A DNA stretch of 64,000 bases from Microvirga terrestris (lineage in GTDB: Bacteria > Pseudomonadota > Alphaproteobacteria > Rhizobiales > Beijerinckiaceae). Both the position numbers and the translations under genes were made by a program. Position 1 is the stretch's first letter. Every line of letters starts with the position of its first letter. This document shows, piece by piece, positions 46,606 to 53,569 of this stretch. The stretch is taken from positions 279,407 to 343,406 of the forward strand of contig NZ_JADQDN010000005.1 of the NCBI RefSeq assembly GCF_015694425.1, in the 5' to 3' direction. A model generated the notes under the pieces. It had not been told where the DNA came from. It did no database searches and worked only from the letters and a program-made list of their open reading frames with translations.

Positions 46606-47627
46606 GACAGGCGCTCGGACACTCCCGCCTGCCCGAAGGTGGCCATGTCGCGATGGACCGCAGCCGCCGCCTTCACGAGGCCGGCCGCCAAAGCCGCACC
46701 GGATCCTTCGCCGAGCCGCATGCCCAGCGCCAGAAGTGGGATCTTGCCGAGGCGGCCGAGCACGTCCTGATGCGCACCTTCGGCACTCAGATGACCGGCG
46801 ATGCAGTGATCGATGGTCGAGGGATGGATGGCGTGGAGAATGGACGCGGCAGCGGTCGCCACATAGCCATCGAGCACCACCGGAATCCGCTGCAGCCGCG
46901 CGGCGAGAATGGCGCCCGCCATGGCGGCGATCTCGCGCCCGCCGACGCGGCGCAGCACCTCGAGCGGATCCTTCAGATTGTCGCCGTGATGGGCAATGGC
47001 CGCTTCGACGGCCGCGACCTTGCGCCGGAGGCCCTCGTCATCCACACCCGTGCCGCGCCCGACCCAGTGCTCGGCAGGCCCGCCATAGAGCGCCGTGTAG
47101 ATCGTCGCTGCGACGGTGGTGTTGCCGATGCCCATCTCGCCTATGGCGAGCAGATCGGTGCCGCCGGCAATCGCTTCCATGCCGAACGCCATGGTGGCGA
47201 CGCAGGATTTCTCATCCATGGCATCCGCCTCGGTGATGTCGCCGGTGGGCATGTCGATGGCGAGATCGAACACCTTGAAGCCTAACCCATAGGCCGCACA
47301 GATCTGATTGATGGCAGCGCCGCCGGCCGCGAAGTTCTCCAGCATCTGGCGGTTCACGTCGGAGGGATAAGCCGACACGCCCTTGGCGGTCACGCCGTGG
47401 CTTGCCGCGAACACGCAGACCAGCGGGCGGTCGACGCTGGGTGTGGACTTCGCCTGCCAGGCGGCGAGCCACTCGGCGATCCATTCCAGGCGGCCGAGGC
47501 TGCCGCCTGGCTTGGTGAGCTGCCGGTCGCGCATCCGCACGGCCTCGACGGCGGCCTCATCCGGACCGGGCATGGTCGTGATCAGGCGGCGGATATCGTC
47601 GAAAGGTGAGGACACGGCATCGGACAT
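46602..47627 (-). CDS. cobT: Nicotinate-nucleotide--dimethylbenzimidazole phosphoribosyltransferase
   Basis: A 341-residue enzyme that makes alpha-ribazole 5'-phosphate for the lower ligand of cobalamin. Motifs include KPGGSLGRLE near residue 40, FAASHGVTAKGVSAYPSDV, GEMGIGNTT and GYVATAAA. The length and motif order are typical. It is divergent from cobS, whose product uses alpha-ribazole, so the two lower-ligand genes are adjacent with a shared control region of 78 bp. The next gene overlaps its stop by 4 bp. Confidence 0.96.
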   Translation of the reverse strand: MSDAVSSPFDDIRRLITTMPGPDEAAVEAVRMRDRQLTKPGGSLGRLEWIAEWLAAWQAKSTPSVDRPLVCVFAASHGVTAKGVSAYPSDVNRQMLENFAAGGAAINQICAAYGLGFKVFDLAIDMPTGDITEADAMDEKSCVATMAFGMEAIAGGTDLLAIGEMGIGNTTVAATIYTALYGGPAEHWVGRGTGVDDEGLRRKVAAVEAAIAHHGDNLKDPLEVLRRVGGREIAAMAGAILAARLQRIPVVLDGYVATAAASILHAIHPSTIDHCIAGHLSAEGAHQDVLGRLGKIPLLALGMRLGEGSGAALAAGLVKAAAAVHRDMATFGQAGVSERLS

Positions 47628-47705
47628 GAGGGGCTCCAGCCCGCAAGGGCATTGCAGAACGCGAAGAGGCGTGACCTATAGCGGCCCATGCACGCGGGGT
47701 GAAGC

Positions 47706-48542
47706 ATGTCGGAGCAAATTGAACCGAGCGAGGCGGCGCCCATGAGCGCGTGGCAGGCGGCGGCCGTAGACCTAGCCCATTGCATTCGCTTCTTTTCCCG
47801 GCTTCCGGTTCCAGCCCTGCCGTGGGAGCAGGACGCCCATGCGCCGCCGAGCTTTCCGCGCCTGCTGCGCATGATTCCCGTGGCAGGCCTCGTGCTTGGC
47901 CTCTTGCCGGCCGCCGTGCTGGGCCTTGCCCTGATGCTCGATCTCGGTCCCTGGCTTGCCGCGACCCTGTCGGCCGCTGCCATGGTGCTGACCACCGGTG
48001 CGCTGCACGAGGACGGCCTGGCCGATACCGCCGACAGCATCGGGGGCACCACCCGCGAGAAGCGCCTGGAGATCATGCGCGACAGCCGGATCGGCTCATT
48101 CGGAGCCTCGGCCCTGTTCCTATCGCTCGCGCTCCGGATCGGCGCCCTGGCGGCCCTGGCCTCGCGAATCGACGGCGGAGCCGTCGTGGCTGCGATCCTC
48201 GTCACCGCCTCCCTGTCGCGCACATCGGGCCTGATGCCTCTGGTGTTCCTGCCCCCGGCCCGCCTGGACGGTATGTCCCAGGCGGTCGGACAGCCGGCGC
48301 AGAAGACCTTTTGGCAGGCGGCCGGGATTGCCGTTGCTCTTGCCGTCTTGCTGGGCGCGCTCGGCGACCTGCCGGCCACCGGCATTGTCCTGATGCTGGC
48401 ACTCTCCGGCCTCTCAGGCCTCGCCGTGACCGGCTTTGCGAAGCGCCATCTCGGCGGGCAGACGGGAGACATCGCGGGCGCCGCGCAGCAGGTGGCGGAG
48501 ATCGCCGCGCTGATCGGCCTCTTGACCGTCCTCGGGTCATAA
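47706..48542 (+). CDS. cobS: Adenosylcobinamide-GDP ribazoletransferase
   Basis: A 278-residue inner-membrane enzyme joining adenosylcobinamide-GDP with alpha-ribazole to give adenosylcobalamin. The signature HEDGLADTADSIGG (about residues 100-113) and the RDSRIGSFG segment are present with about six membrane helices. It is divergent from cobT. I see no cobalamin riboswitch in the 78-bp gap. A DUF1289 gene follows. Confidence 0.95.
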   Translation: MSEQIEPSEAAPMSAWQAAAVDLAHCIRFFSRLPVPALPWEQDAHAPPSFPRLLRMIPVAGLVLGLLPAAVLGLALMLDLGPWLAATLSAAAMVLTTGALHEDGLADTADSIGGTTREKRLEIMRDSRIGSFGASALFLSLALRIGALAALASRIDGGAVVAAILVTASLSRTSGLMPLVFLPPARLDGMSQAVGQPAQKTFWQAAGIAVALAVLLGALGDLPATGIVLMLALSGLSGLAVTGFAKRHLGGQTGDIAGAAQQVAEIAALIGLLTVLGS

Positions 48543-48557
48543 CAACATGAGAAGCAT

Positions 48558-48773
48558 ATGACCCGTGTTTCCAGCCCCTGCATCCGCGTCTGCACTCTCG
48601 ATTCCGAGACGGGCCTCTGCGAAGGCTGCGGCCGCACGCGCGAGGAGATCACCCGCTGGTATCGCATCCCGGAAGTTGAGCGTCTGCTGATCATGGCAGA
48701 GCTGCCTGAGCGCATGCGCCAAGCCTTTGCCCTCGAATCGCCCTTCGCACCCGAACCAGGCAAGACCGATTGA
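48558..48773 (+). CDS. DUF1289 domain protein
   Basis: A 71-residue protein of the DUF1289/YdhL-like family. The four-Cys pattern SPCIRVCTLDSETGLCEGCG (C-x3-C-x8-C-x2-C, a probable metal site) is followed by the conserved TREEITRW. Function unknown. Its TGA shares one base with the ATG of the protease gene downstream (TGATG). Confidence 0.92.
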   Translation: MTRVSSPCIRVCTLDSETGLCEGCGRTREEITRWYRIPEVERLLIMAELPERMRQAFALESPFAPEPGKTD

Positions 48774-49477
48774 TGCCGGGCATTCGCGGAGCGGGCCTTC
48801 TTCTTCTGATCGGCGCTCTCCTGGTGGGACTCTTCGCCGAGGAGCCCATCGGCGAGTTCTCGCCCATGGAGGCCGCAGGTCTTCTGAGTCTTGGTGGCCT
48901 ATCCCTCCTCATGGCGGCCTCCATCGTGGAGGGCTTTGCCCGGCACTGGACCTATGGGGTGCAAACCATTGCGGTGAGCGGCGGCATTCTCATTGCCCTG
49001 CTCGTCACTTACGCCTCCCGCGAGGAATTGCAGACCGTGATAGACCGCGCCATCGGCGACATCGCGGTTGGACGCACCGTCACGACGGCTGAAGGCGAAG
49101 TGGTGGCCGCACGGCGGATGGATGGGAGCTTCCTGGTGCAGGGCGCGGTGAACGGCCACGAGACCCGCTTCATCTTCGACACGGGCGCCAGCACCGTGGT
49201 CCTGCGGGCGGAAAACGCCGTGGCGCTGGGCTTCAAGCCGGAAACGCTGAACTACTCCGTGCCGGTCTCGACCGCCAACGGCGCGGCGCTGGCCGCCCCT
49301 GTGGTCATCGAGAGCCTGACCGTCGGGTCGATCACGGAACGCAATGTCCGCGCTCTCATCGCCCGCACCGGCGTGCTCCACGCCAACCTGCTGGGCATGA
49401 GCTTCCTCGAGCGTCTCGGGTCGTATGAGGTGCGAGGGAATCGGCTGATTTTACGGGGCAAGGAGGGCGCAGGCTAA
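48773..49477 (+). CDS. Retropepsin-like clan AA aspartic protease (TIGR02281)
   Basis: A 234-residue membrane protein. Three hydrophobic helices (about residues 5-25, 35-55, 65-80) precede a periplasmic-type retropepsin domain with FIFDTGASTVVLR (catalytic Asp in DTGAS) and a second half (ANLLGMSFLERLGS). Such single-domain aspartic proteases act as homodimers; substrates are unknown. The start overlaps the DUF1289 stop. Confidence 0.9.
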   Translation: MPGIRGAGLLLLIGALLVGLFAEEPIGEFSPMEAAGLLSLGGLSLLMAASIVEGFARHWTYGVQTIAVSGGILIALLVTYASREELQTVIDRAIGDIAVGRTVTTAEGEVVAARRMDGSFLVQGAVNGHETRFIFDTGASTVVLRAENAVALGFKPETLNYSVPVSTANGAALAAPVVIESLTVGSITERNVRALIARTGVLHANLLGMSFLERLGSYEVRGNRLILRGKEGAG

Positions 49478-49485
49478 TAAAACCT

Positions 49486-49707
49486 CGTCATCCCGACGAA
49501 GCGCAGCGCAGATCCGGGATCATCTTCAGAATATAGCGCGGGCTTCCCTCCCCCTTGTGGGGAGGGTCAGGGTGGGGGTGTAAGCGCCAAGCTTTCAGGA
49601 TGTGACGCCGGCACCCCCACCTCCAACTCCTCCCCACAAGGGGGAGGAGGGTTCCAGCGCCACCCTCGTCACCCGATCCCGGATCGGCTTTGCCGTCCGG
49701 GATGACA
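49486..49707. repeat. Nested interspersed repeats: family C inside family E
   Basis: Outer element: CGTCATCCCG at 49486-49495 with GATCCGGGATC, closed by GATCCCGGATCGG (49673-) and CCGTCCGGGATGACA ending 49707. Inside lies a family C element (49545-49651, TCCCTCCCCCTTGTGGGG...CCCCACAAGGGGGAGGA). The order indicates that the C element inserted into an existing E element. The region lies between the aspartic protease and dusA genes, which converge. Confidence 0.7.
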
Positions 49708-49714
49708 TCAGAAA

Positions 49715-50719
49715 TTACTCCGCCGCAGCCAGCCGCGCCTCGAGCGCCGCCGTCTCACGCGACACATGCGCCACCGCATCCCGCAGCGTCTGCAGGTTCG
49801 CGCCCGGCTTCACCGCCGCGGTCGCCAAATGGCGGCGATAGGCCCGCGCGCCGGGGCGGCCGGTGAAGAGACCGAGCATGTGGCGGGTGATGCTGTGCAG
49901 GCGCTCGCCCCTGGCGAGCTGCTCCGCGATATAGGGCTCGTACGCCTCAATAGCCTCGAACCCATCGGCGACGGGCGCGGCTTCGCCGTAAAGCTCCGGG
50001 TCTACGGCGAGCAGGATTTCGGGCTCATGATAAGCCACGCGGCCGAGCATCACGCCATCCACGTGCTTGAGATGCTCATGCACCTCGGCCATCGTCTTGA
50101 TGCCGCCATTGATGGCAATCGGCAGATCGGAGCGAGCCTGCTTCAGGCGATACACCCTGGGGTAGTCGAGGGGCGGGATATCCCGGTTCTCTTTCGGCGA
50201 CAGGCCCTGCAGCCAAGCCTTGCGGGCGTGAACAGTCAGCTCGTCGCAGCCGGCCGCCACCACGCAGTCGGTGAGGCGGTTCAGAGCCTCCTCCGTATCC
50301 TGATCGTCCACGCCAATGCGGCATTTCACCGTCACCGGCAGGGATACAGTGGCCTTCATGGCCGCCACGCACTCGCCCACCAGCACCGGCTCCTGCATCA
50401 GGCAGGCCCCGAAGCGGCCGTTCTGCACCCGGTCGGAGGGGCAGCCAACATTGAGGTTGATCTCGTCATAGCCGAACTCGGCGCAGATCCGGGCGGCCTG
50501 CGCCAGATCCTTCGGATCCGACCCGCCAAGCTGCACCGCCACCGGATGCTCAACCTCGCTGAACCCGAGCAGCCGCTCCCGCGGCCCATGAATGACCGCC
50601 CCCGTGGTGACCATCTCCGTATAGAGCCGCGCCCGGCGCGACAGGACGCGATGAAACGCCCGGCAATGCCGGTCGGTCCAGTCCATCATGGGAGCCACAG
50701 TGAAAAATTTCTGGGTCAT
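49715..50719 (-). CDS. dusA: tRNA-dihydrouridine(20/20a) synthase DusA
   Basis: A 334-residue flavoenzyme reducing uridine 20/20a in tRNA. The N-terminal APMMDWTDRHCRAFHR, the catalytic Cys in NLNVGCPSDRVQNGRFGA, the HARKAWLQGLSPKENR segment and INGGIKT (FMN phosphate) match DusA rather than DusB/C. Start at MTQKFFTV; a TTG three codons upstream is possible. Family-normal length. Confidence 0.95.
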   Translation of the reverse strand: MTQKFFTVAPMMDWTDRHCRAFHRVLSRRARLYTEMVTTGAVIHGPRERLLGFSEVEHPVAVQLGGSDPKDLAQAARICAEFGYDEINLNVGCPSDRVQNGRFGACLMQEPVLVGECVAAMKATVSLPVTVKCRIGVDDQDTEEALNRLTDCVVAAGCDELTVHARKAWLQGLSPKENRDIPPLDYPRVYRLKQARSDLPIAINGGIKTMAEVHEHLKHVDGVMLGRVAYHEPEILLAVDPELYGEAAPVADGFEAIEAYEPYIAEQLARGERLHSITRHMLGLFTGRPGARAYRRHLATAAVKPGANLQTLRDAVAHVSRETAALEARLAAAE

Positions 50720-50823
50720 GCTCAGCAAAACGGTCGGGCAGAGATCAGGGAATGGGCCCTCTCATATGGGGATGTCGAGTTCAAGGCAAATAGGCTTATG
50801 CCTACGACGCAGAAGTGCACCAC

Positions 50824-50906
50824 ACGTCATCCCTGGACCTGCTCCGGATCCACGTCCCCAACCCGGTCTTAGACGTGGATGGCCGAGACAAGCCCCGCCA
50901 CGACGG
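50824..50906. repeat. Family D/E-like interspersed repeat
   Basis: CGTCATCCCTGGACCTGCTC at the left and GGCCGAGACAAGCCCCGCCACGACG at the right, with inner complementary CCACGTCC...GACGTGG, form an imperfect palindrome between dusA and ybaK. It contains no coding sequence. Confidence 0.55.
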
Positions 50907-50919
50907 AACAACGAAGTCT

Positions 50920-51390
50920 CTAGACCACCCCCGCGACCTTCGCACCCAGCACCTCAGCCGCCGCGCGCGGATCGAGCTTCACCTGCAGGCCGCGCTGGCC
51001 ACCGTTGATGAACACTTGCGCGTGCTCGAAAGCCGATTGCTCCAGCACGGTTGGGACGCGCTTCTTCTGCCCGAAGGGGCTGATGCCACCGACGTGGTAG
51101 CCGGTGATGCGCTCTGCATCCGCCGGCTTCATCATCTGGGCCGCCTTGCCGCCGAGAGCCGATGCCAGCTTCTTCAGGTTGACCTCCTGATCGGAGGGTA
51201 GGATCACGCAGGCCGGCTTGTTGTCCACCAGCACCATCAGGGTTTTCAGCACGCTCGACGGATCGGCCCCCATGGCTTCCGCCGCCTGAAGGCCGATGCG
51301 CTCCGCATTGGAATCGTACTCGTATGAGTGCACCGTGAAAGGCACGCCAGCCTGCTGCAGGGCCAGCGTCGCGCGGGTGGTCTTGGACAT
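50920..51390 (-). CDS. ybaK: Cys-tRNA(Pro)/YbaK-type deacylase
   Basis: A 156-residue YbaK/EbsC-domain protein that hydrolyses mischarged Cys-tRNA(Pro). Conserved blocks are VFKTLM-like VLKTLMVLVD, ILPSDQEVNLKKLA, GYHVGGISPFGQKKR and QVKLDP. No anticodon-binding domain. It is the last gene of a same-strand run that begins with xdhA. Confidence 0.9.
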   Translation of the reverse strand: MSKTTRATLALQQAGVPFTVHSYEYDSNAERIGLQAAEAMGADPSSVLKTLMVLVDNKPACVILPSDQEVNLKKLASALGGKAAQMMKPADAERITGYHVGGISPFGQKKRVPTVLEQSAFEHAQVFINGGQRGLQVKLDPRAAAEVLGAKVAGVV

Positions 51391-51415
51391 GCTCGTCTGA
51401 AAGCTTCAGGCTCGA

Positions 51416-52039
51416 TCAGTGATCGTGCTTGTGCCCGTGATGATGGTGACCGCAGCCGGGGCCGTGCTCGTGGTGGGCATGGTCATGGTGATCATGCTTG
51501 TGCTCGTGTGCATGATCGTGGCCATGGGAATGCTCATGGCTGTGCGCATGAGCGTGGCTCTCACTGTGGCTGTGTGCATGGCCATGATGATGCCCATGGT
51601 CGTGATCGCACACATGGGTGCTGCGCTCCGGCTTGAACGGGCGCTCCACCGGGGTCACGGTGCAGCCCTGGCCGCGGGCCAGTTCCGCCAAGGCCGGGTT
51701 GTTCTCGATGTAGAGAGCATCGCCCGTGACCTCGACGAGGCCGTGATTGCTGCCGAGGTGCCAGGCAAGGCGCATGAGGCGCAACGGGTTCTCGGCCCTC
51801 ACCTCCAGCAGCGACTCCGCCGCCGCCTTCACCTGCACCAATTGTCCGTCTTCGAGCCTCAGGGCATCGCCGTCGTTGATGGTGGTCTCCATGTCGAGAT
51901 CGAGCACGATGTCGGCTCCACCCTCGGCCCTCAGCGTTCCCTGGCGGCGACTGCGGGCCTCATAGTCGAGGGTGATCGTGGCGACGACGCGGTCGGCCTT
52001 CACGGCGGGCTTGCGGACGATGGTGGTGACGCGGGGCAT
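51416..52039 (-). CDS. ureE: Urease accessory protein UreE with long His-rich tail
   Basis: A 207-residue nickel chaperone. Residues 1 to about 140 contain the peptide-binding and metal-binding UreE domains (ATITLDYEARSRRQG, RLMRLAWHLGSNH, PFKPERSTHVCDHD). The last about 65 residues are nearly half His, in HxHx repeats mixed with Asp and Glu, as in nickel-storage tails of UreE. No other urease gene is within reach, so it must serve a distant urease cluster. It lies downstream of guaD in the purine run, joining purine breakdown to urea use. Confidence 0.93.
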   Translation of the reverse strand: MPRVTTIVRKPAVKADRVVATITLDYEARSRRQGTLRAEGGADIVLDLDMETTINDGDALRLEDGQLVQVKAAAESLLEVRAENPLRLMRLAWHLGSNHGLVEVTGDALYIENNPALAELARGQGCTVTPVERPFKPERSTHVCDHDHGHHHGHAHSHSESHAHAHSHEHSHGHDHAHEHKHDHHDHAHHEHGPGCGHHHHGHKHDH

Positions 52040-52112
52040 GGGCTCGTCTCGGTCTGTGATCGGGTGAAGCTCAGATAGGAAACTCAGCCGGGCGCTGCCA
52101 CCCGGCGGATCA

Positions 52113-52598
52113 TTAATAGGCGATCTTGTCCGGCTTGTCCGCCCAGGCGTCGAACACGGCCTTGGCCTCCAAGCTCGGCAGGTGGTCCATGGGGATCAGG
52201 CGCTCCGATACGGGCTTCGGGATCTCGTCATAGATCAGGCTGTCGTCGAAGCCGATCTCGGCCGCATCCTGCCGGGTATTGGCATAGACGATCCGGCCTA
52301 CCCGTGCCCAATAGGCGGAGGCGAGGCACATGGGGCACGGCTCGCAACTCGTATAGAGCGTCGCGCCCTCCAGGGAGTGCTCGCCGACGGCTTGGCAGGC
52401 GAGCCGGATCGCCGTGACCTCGGCATGGGCCGTCGGGTCCTTGGCGGAGGTTACCTGATTCCAGCCCTCGGCCAGAACCCGGCCGTCGCGCACGATCACG
52501 GCGCCGAAGGGGCCGCCCGCCCCCTCCTCCATGTGCTCGCGGGACAGTTCGATGGCGCGCGCCAGATGGCGCTGATCGTCAAGTCGATGGATGCTCAT
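52113..52598 (-). CDS. guaD: Guanine deaminase (cytidine-deaminase fold)
   Basis: A 161-residue zinc deaminase of the CDA fold. The zinc site is HAEVTAIR and SCEPCPMCLASAYWARV (His, two Cys, catalytic Glu). The last 40 residues, with the FDDSLIYDEIPKP segment, match the GuaD-type domain-swapped guanine deaminase rather than TadA. It converts guanine to xanthine, which xanthine dehydrogenase next to it oxidises. It starts 5 bp after xdhC. Confidence 0.88.
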   Translation of the reverse strand: MSIHRLDDQRHLARAIELSREHMEEGAGGPFGAVIVRDGRVLAEGWNQVTSAKDPTAHAEVTAIRLACQAVGEHSLEGATLYTSCEPCPMCLASAYWARVGRIVYANTRQDAAEIGFDDSLIYDEIPKPVSERLIPMDHLPSLEAKAVFDAWADKPDKIAY

Positions 52599-52603
52599 GA
52601 TGC

Positions 52604-53569
52604 TTATGTATCGTTGGAGGCCGCGGGAGGCGAGAATTTTTGGGCAACACCCCCGTGCTCCCGCACCTGCAGCAGTTGCGCGGTCACGGAAGCCGCGATG
52701 ATGGCCGGGTCCTTGTCCTCGATGTCCGGCAGCCCGATGGGGCAGACGAGGGAGCGGATCGTCTCCTCAGGAATTCCCAGCTCCCGGAACCGCTTCTCGA
52801 AGCGCGCCCGCTTCGTGGCGCTGCCGATGAGGCCCACATAGGGGAAGTCACGGCGCAAGGCCGCCGCCGTGATCTCCATGTCGAGGGGGTGATCGTGAGT
52901 CATGACCAGGATGAGCGATTGAGGGCTGGCCTCGGCGATCTCCGCCTCAGGGTCCCACATACGAACGGCCTTCGCGTTCGGCGGCAGATGGGCCGGGAAG
53001 GCATCGTCCCGGTCGTCGAGCCACCGCACGGCAAACGGCAGGGGCGCGAGCGACAGCACCAGCGCCCGACCCACATGGCCGGCGCCGAACAGGAGAACGG
53101 GCGTGCGCACCTCGCCATGGGTCTCGCGCCAGCCGGTCCAGCGGTCGTCGCCGACAGCGGACGCGAAATCGCGTTTCACGCGGCCCTCCTCCATCCGGCA
53201 TTCCAGCTCAAACAGTCGTCCCTCGGCCTCGGCGGCCACGAGAGGAGTCAGTTCCTCCATGGCTCGTGCATCAAAAGTCTCGATCAGGATCTTCACCCGG
53301 CCGCCGCAGCACTGGCCGAGATCGGGGCCGAGCGCTTGGTCGAAGATCCGGGCCGGGCCACGCCCGGCGTCCAGCATCTCACGGGCGATGTCGAGCATGC
53401 GGAATTCGAGCTGACCGCCGCCGATGGTGCCGTGAAAGGCGCCGTCGGGCCGCACCACCATCCGGGCGCCGACTTCACGCGGAGCGGAGCCTTTCACGTC
53501 ATGGACGGAGATGAGAGCGGCGGCTCCGTGCCGCTGCACGAAATCGGCAAGTTGGCGCCAGACCCTCAC
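52604..53569 (-). CDS. xdhC: Xanthine dehydrogenase accessory protein XdhC
   Basis: A 321-residue molybdenum-cofactor chaperone that sulfurates and inserts the cofactor into xanthine dehydrogenase. Features are SVHDVKGSAPREVGARMVV and GTIGGGQLEF at the N-terminus, the LGQCCGGRV loop with two Cys, a Rossmann LLFGAGHVGRAL, and GLIGSATKRARFEKR. The GTG start overlaps the xdhB stop by 4 bp (GTGA), so the three genes are tightly coupled. Confidence 0.94.
   Translation of the reverse strand: MRVWRQLADFVQRHGAAALISVHDVKGSAPREVGARMVVRPDGAFHGTIGGGQLEFRMLDIAREMLDAGRGPARIFDQALGPDLGQCCGGRVKILIETFDARAMEELTPLVAAEAEGRLFELECRMEEGRVKRDFASAVGDDRWTGWRETHGEVRTPVLLFGAGHVGRALVLSLAPLPFAVRWLDDRDDAFPAHLPPNAKAVRMWDPEAEIAEASPQSLILVMTHDHPLDMEITAAALRRDFPYVGLIGSATKRARFEKRFRELGIPEETIRSLVCPIGLPDIEDKDPAIIAASVTAQLLQVREHGGVAQKFSPPAASNDT

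Noticed and set aside
47628..47705. A cobalamin riboswitch between cobT and cobS
   Set aside because: The gap is only 78 bp, too short for a B12 riboswitch, and I see no B12-box-like sequence.
51419..52078. A 219-codon plus-strand frame full of Met and Val, looking like a membrane protein
   Set aside because: It is the antisense of the His-rich tail of ureE: CAT/CAC codons read in reverse as ATG/GTG. The hydrophobic look is an artefact.
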